NCBI GenBank assembly: GCA_027704905.1
Contig: CM051018.1
Location: 19,082,545 to 19,146,544 of the forward strand
Direction: 5' to 3'
Source: Muraenolepis orangiensis
Taxonomy: Eukaryota > Chordata > Actinopteri > Gadiformes > Muraenolepididae
Length of the DNA stretch: 64,000 bases
Position 1 is the first letter of the stretch. Each line of letters starts with the position of its first letter. The notes beneath the pieces are model-generated. The model was not told the origin of the DNA. It was given only the letters and a program-made list of their open reading frames with translations, and searched no databases. Made by a program: the position numbers and the translations under genes. Below, piece by piece: positions 13,378 to 24,279 of this stretch.

Positions 13378-13734
13378 GTGGTGGTGGTGGTGGTGGTGGC
13401 GGTGGTGGCGGCGGGGTGGCGGCGGGTGGGCGGTGGTGGTGGCGGTGGTGGTGGTGGTGGTAGTGGTGGTGGTGGTAGTGTTAGTGGTGGTGGTGGTGGT
13501 GGTGTTAGTGGTGGCGGTGGTAGTAGTGGTGGTGGTGGTGGTGGTGGTGGTAGTGTTAGTGGTGGTGGTGGTGGTGGTGGTGGCGTTGGTGGTGGTGGTG
13601 GTGGTGGCAGTGGTAGTAGTGGTGGTGGTGGTGGTGGTGGTAGTGTTAGTGGTGGTGGTGGTGGTGGCATTGGTGGTGGTGGTGGTGGTGGCGGTGGTTG
13701 GTGGTGGTAGCGGTGGTGGTGGTGGTGGTGGTGG
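13378..13734. repeat. (GGT)n trinucleotide array, interrupted
   Basis: About 355 bp of GGT units with AGT, TAGTGTTAGT and GGC variants. The long poly-Gly, poly-Val or poly-Pro/Thr frames on both strands are repeat translations. Confidence 0.97.
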
Positions 13735-13971
13735 CTGTAGCACAGATTGTAGCACTTTTGCTGGGTTTCACCTAGCCAGGATGGAGAGTCTGTGCTGTGA
13801 GTCCCGTGGCTGGGATCCTATCAGATGGTGTAATCTGTGCTGAAATTACATTTACAGAGCATACAGTTGTCCTGGTTTTAGTAACACAGTGTGACACATT
13901 ACAAATGTTTTTAATTGCGCCCTTGCTTCTGGCTCTGGAGACGAACCCTCTGCTTGTTCTGCACTTAAGAG

Positions 13972-14198
<227 letters not shown>

Positions 14199-14395
14199 TT
14201 TGTAAGTTTGCAAGTTGGTGCAGGAGAAGGAGCGAGTAAGAGACACAGGCCTACATATGGGATAGAGAGAGAGAGAGGGAGGGTGTTGGTTATGTAGCAT
14301 GGCAGTGCTGACTGGATAATGACATGCAGAGTGCTGCGCCTTTAGGTTGAGCCTCCAACCAGATGCTCCCTTTCTCTGCTCCTCATACGCAATGC

Positions 14396-14515
<120 letters not shown>

Positions 14516-14527
14516 TGTTGCACCAAC

Positions 14528-14562
14528 ATATGTGTTCAATTCAGCTGGGATTGAACACATAT
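14528..14562. repeat. perfect inverted repeat, 13-bp stem
   Basis: ATATGTGTTCAAT and its exact reverse complement flank a 9-nt loop. Confidence 0.85.
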
Positions 14563-14801
14563 ACTGTACACATATAGGTTGCAGGGACTTTGATTATGTT
14601 CCGTACCATGGGCCTTCAGCAGATACGAAATGGTGTGGGCCTCTAAGAAAGCAAAGGTTTCTCTGGATACCAACATCCTCTGAGACACCTGCCCTCCCCC
14701 GCTCTGTTTGTTCACACCGTTGTCATGCTCTCTGTGTAGTGGCTGGAGTGTTTCTCTGCAGATGCTGAGATCCACTCAGCCTCGGATAAAGAACATTCAT
14801 A

Positions 14802-14836
14802 TTCTCACTTTGGACCCCATTGGTCCAAAGTGAGAA
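14802..14836. repeat. perfect inverted repeat, 15-bp stem
   Basis: TTCTCACTTTGGACC and its exact reverse complement flank a 5-nt spacer. Confidence 0.85.
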
Positions 14837-14875
14837 AAACATATGGATTTCAGAAACTCTTTAGAGCCAACTGTC

Positions 14876-15195
14876 ATAAATACATTTATATATGCTCACG
14901 TATATACATTTACATCTATATATTTGTATCCTGCTTTCAATAATAGCATACCCCTGATCACTACGTTAAATGATCACTTACCTGTATATACATATACCTA
15001 TTATTATGCTCATATCACATTTATACCTAGACTGTCTTTTAACCTGTAAATTTAAACTGTAAATAGTATTATATTACCATGCACTTTACTGCAACATTTT
15101 CACTCTGGTTAGATGCTAAATTATTTTCGCTGTACTGTACTTGTGCTGTGCAATGGCAATCAATTAGAATCTAATCTAATCTAATCTAATCTAAA
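14876..15195 (+). mobile_element. LINE-like 3' end with (TCTAA)n tail, copy 1
   Basis: About 320 bp closely match 28212-28528 in the same orientation: the shared text runs from ACATTTATATATGCTCAC through CCCCTGATCACTACGTTAAA and ATGCACTTTACTGCAACATT to a TCTAA tail. A pentamer tail after GTGCAATG-CAAT is typical of 3' ends of fish non-LTR retrotransposons or SINEs that share their tails. There is no coding part; both copies are 5'-truncated. Confidence 0.7.
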
Positions 15196-15220
15196 ACTGT
15201 CATTCATTAGGGTCGGGTTC

Positions 15221-15561
15221 TAGGGCTGGCTGAAATGGAGAAAACAAAATATCACAATTATTATTACCACCTACCTCGATATCGATATTGCGACAATATT
15301 GGAGGATGACTGTTTCTTGCTTTCACAAAAATATATACCATGAGATTTTTGATAAATAATCATCAGAAATGTGGATATAAGGACGAAATGAGCGGGTTAA
15401 AGCAAATGCACTCTGAAAATTAGCATCACTTGCCGCTTTTAAAAACCAGGAAAAAACATATCACGATAATACGGTATCCAAAAATCCGAAGACGATGTCT
15501 AGAGACAATGTAGACTCATATCACGATATCATAGCATATAGCATAGATATATTGCCCAGTA
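15221..15561. mobile_element. degraded hAT-like non-autonomous element
   Basis: The left end TAGGGCTGGCTGAAATGG and the right end ATATATTGCCCAGTAC are imperfect inverted repeats. The interior has several ATATCACGAT/CGATATTG motifs. This is the pattern of the abundant 'TAGGGCTGGGCGATAT' hAT-type short elements of fish. It is diverged and carries no transposase. It lies 190 bp upstream of the first neurexin exon. Confidence 0.55.
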
Positions 15562-15753
15562 CACCAAAACCAACATACAGGAATCCGTAAAAAAAACAAA
15601 ACACTATATTGATTGTAACCAATTAGGCCGGTGTGAGCCCAGCGCCGGGGACACTCACTGTGACACAAAGAAAAATCAAATCACTAAAACATTTATTTCT
15701 TTTCTTTCTTTCTCTCTCCCTCTTATCTTTTTTTGATTTGATTTTGTTTCCAG

Positions 15754-15925
15754 GAAAAGGGGAACATCGCAGTGGTGTTTAACGTGGGGACGGAAGACAT
15801 AAACATCGAGGAGAAGGCAAAGTTTGTAAATGACGGAAAGTACCATATAGTGAAGTTCACCCGGAGTGGCGGTAATGCCACTCTGCAGGTGGACGACCTT
15901 CCGGTCATAGAGCGCTACCCGACAG
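15754..15925 (+). CDS. nrxn1: neurexin-1 exon: first visible part of LNS6 domain
   Basis: An internal coding exon of 172 nt: acceptor TTTCCAG before 15754, donor ACAG/gtgagt at 15925. Read from 15754 in frame, it encodes EKGNIAVVFNVGT..., then NDGKYHIVKFTRSGGNATLQ, and ends ERYPT with one base of a Gly codon (start phase 0, end phase 1). This is the laminin/neurexin/sex-hormone-globulin domain LNS6, shared by alpha and beta neurexins, which binds neuroligins, LRRTMs and cerebellins in the synaptic cleft. The FNVGT motif holds the Val whose carbonyl helps bind Ca2+ in rat neurexin-1beta, and NAT is the conserved N-glycosylation sequon. The DDLPVIERYPT segment leads to splice site 4. The preceding exon is not in the window. 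Paralog assignment rests mainly on later exons. Confidence 0.96.
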
Positions 15926-18900
15926 GTGAGTGACCTCCTCCCCCGTACCCTCTCTGTACTCTGTACTTGAATCATGAATCATGAGACCCCGTCAACAACA
16001 ACAACATCAACAACAGGTTGTGTTTCCCCAAGCTGTTGATGGGTGCTCATGTTTCCTCGCGTGTGTGTGTGCGTGTGTGTATGTGTGTGTTTTTCTTTTT
16101 CTTTAAAAAAAAAAAAAAAGGCTTTGTCAAACTATTAAACCTGAATTAGAACGGTGTTGAATATTTTCCTCCTCCTCCGCCGATATCCAATGTCCTATTG
16201 ATTAGATACACCTCATTTGCCGTGTAAAATCGTTTCAACAATTTGGTTTTATATCCCCTATATCACAGAAAAACAATCCATATTGTTTTTACCATGAGCC
16301 TAAAATATTTAGTTTTCTTCACTTATGTAGCAAGCGATTATTGACAAAGTGCAGCATATATCAATTTGCCAGCGAAACAGCAGATTTAGGGAATGGTGTA
16401 GATATAACTTTGCCAACTTCCTCCAAACTGTAACATCATGAATTGTAGATGAAAAACACTACTTTGCAAACTCAACATCCTCAGAATCCACTTAGGTCTG
16501 TGATTGTTATGCTCATTATTTTAGCAAATTAACTCATTACATTAAAACTATTATAAGCTATTACAGAATGGCTGAATCTGTATGAGGTAGATAATTGTTT
16601 TGACTAAAATGGTTGTGATTTGATTTGACTACACTCAGAACGTGGTGTATGATCTGTTAAAAGACACATTAGAGGCAAAGGCTGCAATTGAAAACTATTA
16701 GTTGGATGTCCAAATCTTTCACCAGCACCATTTACATAATTATTTGTTATTGCCATTACGGGCAGAACTTAATGGACTATGAGGTGTATGTAAATAGAGC
16801 TAATGCAACGATTACTGACTAAAGAGACAGGTGGTAGCTTTAGAATGTTCAAGGTTTTGTGCAATGACAAAAACATAATAAAAACAGACTTGTAACATGT
16901 TACAGTATGGGGGGAGGGAATATGAATGAATTGCTATCATTGGAGGTGGAGAAAATATTCAATACAGGTAGTCTATTACTTTATTACAACTGTCATGCTT
17001 TACAAATAACGTGTTGGGGTTTTTTTTTGTTTAGGCTTTGACAAAAGCTACGAAGGATTTCAATACAACTGTGATGTTCCAACATAATCTAAACAGGCAT
17101 GGACGAATTGCAATGTCTCGATTATTGTTGTATGTCAAAAAATCAAAAAAAGACAGTGTATTGCGGCACTTTAACAAATTGAGCCTCCAATGATTGTGAA
17201 GCGTTCACAAAACAAACCAAAACAAGTGTGCCTCAAGACAAATTCCACCTGTCCCTTTCTCTCTCTGTTTGCACAATGCCCGGTGACCTTCGCATTCATC
17301 CAAATGAAATGAGTGAGTTTCATGACTTGGACTAAATCCGCCCCTAAGGTGGGAAAAAAAACTGATGCTAATGGTCTTTGACATGCCATAGACACAGCAG
17401 GATGCAGCGGCTGCTGACATGCGCACATGACAGTATGACGTGTGACTGTGTGCAAAGTCCTCGTGTCCCTCAAACATATGAGACTCACCAGAGGTCTCAA
17501 TCATGTCATTCCGTTAAAAAAAAGAAAAAATCCACAGACAGCTCAGCTAACGGCTAGCTAGCCGTGCTATCCAAATGAAAACAAGCCGGAGCCATGGAGG
17601 ACATGTGTAACCGATGGAACACTTGATTTTAGGCAAATAAGTAAGGTAGAAATACACACGTCCTTGTTGACTTACGGAAGTGCCACAAGCACAAGTACGG
17701 AAATACATTTTGCTGATGTATTCTGGACTCGACACATTTCAGCTACTTGTGCGTCCTTGAGAAACTCGATGATCAATAAGTAGCTCGGCCTTCTTAGAAT
17801 TCCCAACCAGTTCCCTTTTTCAAATACTGTGAAAGGATTACTGGAGTGTTTTCAAATCTTTGAAGTGTTAGAATAAATATTAAGGACTGTCATTTGTCGA
17901 ATTAATGTAAGCACGGCATATCATAATCAATGTTCTAAATAGTATGATGTTTGATGAAAAGGTCAGAGGAAAGTGATAAGTGAGAGCCATAACTTGAATT
18001 TATATATTATTGCACATACCTTAGTATCAACCATTAATATTAATATTAAACACACTTAGTAAATGCACAATTTCAAGTAAGATACGATAAGATGTTATCC
18101 CAGACAGGAAATGCTATCCCTACCAATTCTGCCTTGTTTCAAAATGTCAAGTCCGGCTATCTTATTAGGCTTGTTGGAGGCTAATTACCTCTGATCACAA
18201 TTACTGCTCACTTTCCCTCTTAACCCTCTGCACACAAAGCCATTATTCTCTCTGCTGGACTGCAGTTTGATTAGTCTCCATGTATCTCTCCACTGCATTC
18301 ATATTAGCAGACCTCGGCCACCTATAGGCCACTTGGTGAACAACAGTTATCATAACAGAGCAGTCAGTGCAGACGGCAATGATGGCTTAAGTGGGGGAGG
18401 GACCCGGGGAGAGATTATAATAGGGGAGGGGACATTGTTAAAACCAAGGGAATAAATATGCCACCGAGGTTTATATCGCTACCCTCGTAATCTCATTAGA
18501 AAGCCGCACACTACATATTTATGAGCCATTAGGACAGCTCCAAAACAATTATTTCAATCTCAACTCTCGAGTCGAGATCTCCATGTGCTGTAGCCGCAAA
18601 TTCCCTATGTTCCTCTACTTTTCTCTTCTTATTCTCTTATTTTCCTTTTCCCCATGTGTGTATTTCTGTGCAACACACACACAAAAAAAAATGGACAGCT
18701 CCTAAAAAACAAAAATGAAATTCTGCCCTTCTTCTGAGTATTGGCCATGGAAGTAATTCTGTCACAACGGCACTACAAGGCCCCTAGGGTACAGAGCTGT
18801 ACACTATCTGAGCGGCCAATGAAAGCTCTCCGCACACAAAGATAATGGCGAGGGCCCTGGCCTTATTCTGCCGCTGTTATCAGAGCGTGATGCACTTACA

Positions 18901-20099
18901 CAGTTCTCTCCTTCCCTCCCTCACTCCGCTGCGACCCTCAGCTCTCCTTTACTTCTATCTCCGGCTCCCTCTCCCCGTCTCCCTCTGTTATTTTCTGTTG
19001 TGTAAGTTGCACTGCAGACACTTGTGCGCCTGTGTGTGTGCGTGTGTGTGCGTGTGTGTGCGTATGTGTGCACATGCATGCAAGCGTGCACGTGGTTATG
19101 GGATGGAGGAAAGGGGTGGTCTGGTCCCCTGCTCTGTTGGATGTGTTGTGTTGTAATGAACCAGCGTCTGTGTCCAGGGCCGCCTATTGTATGATTCTGC
19201 TCTGCTCTCTATTTCATCCATTATCCTATTAAACCTATTGTGAACCTAATCGGCCATCAGTAAGCATGCTTACAAAAGAACAAATGCTGCTGTGGCTTCA
19301 CAATGAATAATACAAAATATATTTGTCTTACCCCTTCTTTTCCAATTACCCTGGCCCTCTGAAATATTAGCATATGTGTGGTTGTTGTTGTTGTTTTTTC
19401 ATAATCTTTAGAATGTCTCAAAGCGAGTAATGAGATTAAGCCCCTACCTTATCTGACCACTTTATTAACAACAACCACAACAACAAAACAAGTGAGTGAG
19501 GACAAACTGGGTCAGGCCGATGGGACGGTTCTGCTGAATCGTTGCCGCCTGGCGGACCAGATAAGCCGGGCCTGTCCCACGCCAGGGCCAATCACCTCTC
19601 CGCAGCCGGCACAGTGGCCGCTAACCGCCAGCAGGATGAATGGGCTCTCAGGCTCTGGTCCTGGCACCCAGGGGATAGTATTGTTTAATGTACCGCAGTC
19701 TCTCCGTGGGGATCGATAGCAGAGAAGCAGACCTTGATTGTATCCACGCTTAATCAACCTGAGCAAAGGGATAGACCGGAGCCCTTTGCAGATCTAATGC
19801 TGGAAAGATGAAAGAATCAAAGGTGCCCAGCGGTATGTCGCGTGGGTGTGCGCCTGCCTATCTGATCCTCCATTTGTTTGTTATGCTCCGTCTTTTTTCT
19901 TCTCTGACCGGGGATTGAGACGTTAAGATTACACTTCGCTGTGCAAATCGAAGAACGGCATTATTTCATTATGAAGACCCTATCGCCGTAGATGATAAAG
20001 GGCGAGACAGGATGGTGGAAATAGCATCGCGACTGGAAATAAATTAGCCACCACAAAAGCGTGCAGGATGCTGACTATTGTTGCAGCTTTAGTTGACTT

Positions 20100-20131
20100 C
20101 TAATCCAAGAGCACCCATGCTCTTGGATTAG
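20100..20131. repeat. perfect inverted repeat, 13-bp stem
   Basis: CTAATCCAAGAGC, a 6-nt loop, then the exact reverse complement. A third partial copy, ATGCTCTTGGAT, follows at 20134-20145. Confidence 0.85.
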
Positions 20132-20784
20132 CCATGCTCTTGGATGGGCTGTATATCCTGTGCACTGTAAAGACATTTTTAAACAAACCCAATGTTCAGG
20201 TGAACAGGTTCCACTGTCTGCCCACAGCTGCTCTCTAATCCTATGCGCACTCAATAGAAAGGTTGCACACACAATCACAGTTCTCTTAACTTGTTACTGT
20301 GTACCTTTAACTTTGTATCTCTCTCTGTAAACCTCTCTTCGCTAAGTCCAGCGATTTAATCAACGCCGTGTTGGAACGATTTCCACAACAACTGTTGTTG
20401 GCCACTTCCTTTGCTTTCCTCACTGATGAACACTCATCCTCTGCCAAATCACAGTAAGACACTGTCTTTTATCAGAATTAGAAGGATAACTATAGTGGAT
20501 GGAAGGAACATTGTCAATCTACCAGAAGAATGGAGGCCTCTGAATTCAATTTCTGAAGACAATGCCGGGGGAGAAGCGCTCAGAGGCCGCTTCGCTGTGC
20601 TCAAAAGAGTCTTTTCTAGAGAGGTTATTGGCCATCACTGAAAGGGGTAATAAAGAGTTTGGCCTCATCAATACCAAAGCACACCTTGCAATGTCCATTA
20701 TTTCTCAATTTATTAAATGATCCTTTAAGGTTTTCCCAATCTTTGGATTTTTTGATTTGATATACTGCGAGAATCAACTGTCCT

Positions 20785-20836
20785 TGCTGCTGTGGCAGCT
20801 GAATTTCCCATCTGGGATCAATAAAGTATTATCTTG
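20785..20836 (+). mobile_element. LINE-like 3' tail fragment
   Basis: GCAGCTGAATTTCCCATCTG followed by GGATCAATAAAGTATTATCT matches the 'gaatttcccc...ggggatcaataaagta' 3' end seen at the close of many fish non-LTR retrotransposons. Only the terminal part is recognisable. Confidence 0.5.
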
Positions 20837-21409
20837 GAACAGTATACAGTGGAATATTCCTCTATAGCTTTTGTCAAAGGTCTTTAATCTATGTTTTCTG
20901 TTCTCTGTATAGACAAACGCTTATTGGATGCTTTTATGACTATAATCAAAGTTCAAGTTAATCTGCTCTTTATGTCCAAGAAATGTGTCTTTTTAAAATG
21001 TTTTTGGTATTATGTCAATGAAATGTCTCCTTTAAACCATAAATGTTGATTCGACTTAAATTCAAATGTTTTATCTTTGAAACTAGTTTAAAAGTCAGTT
21101 AAAAAATAAACTGTAAAATTGATAAGAAATTGGGTAAGAGATCTTCATAGAAATGTATAAATTTGGTTTGGTTTATAATTTAGATATATTAACCGTGCGT
21201 GCTAGTTTACAATAAATTTAGAAATAATTTGTCTGCTAAAATAACAAAAAAAAAGTAAAAACTGTTTAACTAATGTTTCAGCAAACATTGTATTTAAACA
21301 TAGAAACATAAAAAACTGTGCGGTTGTATACCTCCAAGATTACCGTTGGAACATTTAACCTTTGACCTTACAGATTTTAACCAATGAAATGTCTCTTTAA
21401 ACTTTAAAG

Positions 21410-21499
21410 GCAACAATGATAACGAACGCCTGGCGATTGCTAGACAGCGAATCCCATATCGACTCGGTCGAGTAGTTGACGAATGGCTACTCGACAAAG
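21410..21499 (+). CDS. nrxn1: neurexin-1 alternative cassette exon, splice site 4 (SS4)
   Basis: A 90-nt exon, phase 1 at both ends, so skipping keeps the frame. It begins with GC completing a Gly codon, then NNDNERLAIARQRIPYRLGR and VVDEWLLDK, and ends with G before gtaaaa. The 30-residue insert looks identical to the mammalian neurexin-1 SS4 insert as I remember it, and differs clearly from the neurexin-3 version. SS4 lies in LNS6 next to the Ca2+ and ligand surface: inclusion weakens LRRTM and some neuroligin binding and favours cerebellin binding. The acceptor is weak (TCTCTTTAAACTTTAAAG, a purine-interrupted tract), as expected for a regulated cassette. At 60-90 codons it is too short for simple ORF searches and was found by reading the intron. 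Confidence 0.96.
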
Positions 21500-21860
21500 G
21501 TAAAACATTGATTAAAACTTTAAATAAAATAATTTGATCTTAACAAAGTTGTACCAATACTGTAAATAATAAACCATAAAATAAGTTTTCAGTTAAAATA
21601 ATTTTTAAATTGATTTGAAAAGTTAAATTTAGTTTGTACTAGTGCATAATTTTCATAATAATGTATTATTTCATAGTCGGCTGTTTTAATCCGTGTTTCC
21701 TGTCAATTTAAGGTTAAAGGGACTGTAAATATATATTTAAATCCACTTGTATTAAATTAATACTGTTAAATTGTTAAATTTAAATTATAAAATGATAAAG
21801 TTTTTTTCAGTAAACATCTAAATTATACATGATAAATTTAAAAGATACATCTTTCACATC
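21500..21860 (+). promoter_or_regulatory. UUAA/UAAA-rich region downstream of SS4, candidate STAR-protein splicing element
   Basis: The first few hundred bases after the SS4 donor are dense in UUAA, UAAA and UUUAAA, for example ATTAAAACTTTAAATAAAAT starting at 21511. In mammals the STAR proteins SAM68 and SLM2 (T-STAR) bind clusters of such motifs in this intron and promote SS4 skipping. Seen here: correct position and motif type. Inferred: function. The caution is that the whole intron is AT-rich, so motif density may be partly compositional. Confidence 0.5.
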
Positions 21861-22194
21861 TACTAGTTGCTTTTATGGTTATTTGAAAAACATGCAGTAT
21901 ACTTGTATGTTACTGTATTAATGTTCATAATTTGATCGTTACTTCACATAAAAAACTTCTAGCATTGATAAATAGAATGTAATGTGAATTGGCATCAAAC
22001 TTTTGAGTCCCTTTAACAAACATTGTAAATATATTTAGGGCATTCTCTAAATAAGAACTGTCATAAAATAAATTGAGTGCATGCTTTTTGCCAGTTCAAT
22101 AACTAACTTATAATTTTATTTTTACTCAAGTGTGAAATGAGCCCAATCATTCTTTTGTTCTATATTTTTTTATTCACTTTTTAACAAAAATATC

Positions 22195-22974
22195 AAGGGC
22201 TGCCCCCGACCAAAGATTTTCCTAGTCGACTAGTAGTCGTTAGTTTAAGCCATTAGTCATCGCACGTTTATGATATTAATTATTAAAAAATATTTGGGGC
22301 ATCAGAAAAAAGAGTTCCAGGGCTGAGAGAGAAGGTTATAAGTAACATTATGAACACTGTGGTGCATTACAGAGAAATCCAAAACCGTAATATTATACAT
22401 TTTACAAGCGCACGCATGACGCAAGCCATCTGACAACGACACCAACAAACCCTGTTATATTTCTGAATTGGTCAAGGATACTAGCATGCAGTAAGTGTGG
22501 TCATTTAGCGTCCCACTTCCCCAGACCCCAGAAAAGCCTAATAGCACATACTTGAAGGCGGCCACGTTGGAGCGGCCATGCTAAGTGGCTAATGTTAGGC
22601 TACTTGCAATAATAATACGACTTATGTTTGAGGTTGACGAATGATAGGCAAGTAATTGTTTGCAGGTCACCTTCTCAGGGTCATCCTTTACCTTATCAAA
22701 ATGTTCCCACACTTGCCCGACATAGCCTACTATTTAGTAATAACTGCAATTTTAATCTCTGTCCTTGACCGTATCTGAGTGATGCCACTTCCTGTGGTCG
22801 TTGTTTCAAAATAAAAGCCCTCTTGTTTTGCATAAACAGTTTAGCCACATAGAAAGTAGTTTGGAAAGGGTGCAGGTTTTTTAATTTTCTGAGACCTTCT
22901 CACCTAGGAAAACTTGGTCGACTTAGACTCTTCTCATCAACTAAAGTTTGGTCGACTAATAGGGGGCAGCCCTC
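22195..22974. mobile_element. non-autonomous hAT-type transposon, 780 bp
   Basis: The ends are inverted repeats, AAGGGCTGCCCCC at left against the reverse complement GGAGGGCTGCCCCC region at right. Subterminal GTCGACTAG and TTGGTCGACT motifs occur at both ends. Flanking 8-mers AAAATATC (22187-22194) and CAAATATC (22975-22982) differ at one base and fit the 8-bp target-site duplication of hAT elements. No transposase frame is present. It is inserted 0.7 kb downstream of the SS4 exon and 0.77 kb upstream of the next exon. Confidence 0.8.
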
Positions 22975-23747
22975 CAAATATCTATCATTAAATATATTTT
23001 GTTCTTACCAAAACTTTTTCTTTGGTTGCTGTTGCTAAAAGGATGAATAATTTCAAGTTCAAGAATATATTATAGCTTTCATAGAAAGTTGGATATTTAA
23101 AAAAAACATTGTAGCCAAATTAGCAGATACATCATTATTTTTTATGTATAATTTATGTATGTTTGTAATTATTTAAGTGTATAATTTATTTATGTGTTTT
23201 TTAACATTCATATATTTTTATGTTGTTTATATTCTATTTAACATAACAGGTTGATAGACTTTATGGCTACAGAGTATTTTGTTTTTTTAAGTAATAACAG
23301 ATTTTACAAAGACCAATTGGATGATGCATTTCTCAAACTGATTAATGTACTATGATAAACAATTACCCTACCTTATATTCATTTTTATATTTATTCATAT
23401 TCAATCTTCAGCAGATTTCAGTGGTGAAATAGCCAGTGTAGATCATTTATTTTCTGCTTCTAACTTGAATACCCTTTTAGCAAAGCTACTTTGGTTTTAA
23501 ATATTGTCATTTATTTCTGTCCTATCTACATTTTACTTTTAAACATCACATTTTCATAAACATTCCATCATTATAACTTCGATAAATTACCACAGGGTTG
23601 CTGCAAGCAATGGGTAATTTATTGGTTCCATTAGCCGGGCAAATAACCTCAAAGAAAGTCTTTCAGATTCTCATCCAGATATGTTTAAAAGCTGCTGCAT
23701 CCACCGTTCAAGGTACCTGTATGTATGTAACGTTGTTTTGTTCACAG

Positions 23748-24067
23748 GGCGACAGCTTACAATCTTCAACAGCCAAACCACTATTCAGATTGGGGGCTGG
23801 GAGAGAGACCGGAGCCGTTCGTTTCAGGGCCAGCTCTCGGGCCTCTACTACAACGGGCTGAAAGTCTTCAACATGGCCGTCGAAGGGGATCTCAACATCA
23901 AAGTCCAGGGCAGCGTGAGGCTGGTGGGGGATTCTCCCTCCTCCATCACGCCACAGTCGAGCGCCACAGCCAACCGCTCGGAGACGTCCACATCCATCAT
24001 GGAGATCACCACAACCACCGCATCTAACAGACGCATCAAGCAGACCACTCCGCTGGAGCCTCAGCAG
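23748..24067 (+). CDS. nrxn1: neurexin-1 exon: end of LNS6 and start of stalk
   Basis: 320 nt, acceptor TTCACAG, donor CAG/gtagga; starts phase 1 (GG completes Gly) and ends phase 0. It encodes RQLTIFNSQTTIQIGG, then FQGQLSGLYYNGLKV, VRLVGDSPS and a Ser/Thr-rich stretch ending LEPQQ. In rat neurexin-1beta numbering, the start corresponds to R232, T235, I236 and N238, the neuroligin and Ca2+ contacts, all kept. The SGLYYNGL core is diagnostic of neurexins. The stalk part, TSTSIMEITTTT, matches neurexin-1 best and is likely O-glycosylated; NRS is an added N-glycosylation sequon. Odd: the loop after IGG reads WERDRSRS, more basic and bulky than usual, suggesting a diverged teleost duplicate. It joins directly to the first exon when SS4 is skipped. 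Confidence 0.97.
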
Positions 24068-24151
24068 GTAGGAGAATTTGAAGTGCACGCCATTAGAAAA
24101 GAACAACAGCTCAGTGCAGTTGCTTGCACTATTGAGTGAATATCTTTGTTT

Positions 24152-24279
<128 letters not shown>

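Larger units (their letters stand above)
15926..21409 (+). other. nrxn1: intron between first LNS6 exon and SS4 cassette
   Basis: 5.5 kb, phase 1, GTGAGT donor to AAAG acceptor. It holds a short TG array (about 16061-16090), an A run (16106-16119), a short hairpin (20100-20131) and a LINE-like tail (20785-20836). 16150-20090 is non-repetitive and has no gene or recognised element; blocks such as 18130-18560 and 19500-19720 look like ordinary complex sequence that could be conserved noncoding DNA, but this cannot be judged from one sequence. The last 500 bp are very AT-rich. Confidence 0.85.
21500..23747 (+). other. nrxn1: intron downstream of SS4
   Basis: 2.25 kb, phase 1, GTAAAA donor to TTTTGTTCACAG acceptor. 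Very AT-rich, with no coding content. It contains the 780-bp hAT-like element at 22195-22974. The rest is unique AT-rich sequence in which I recognise nothing else. Confidence 0.9.
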
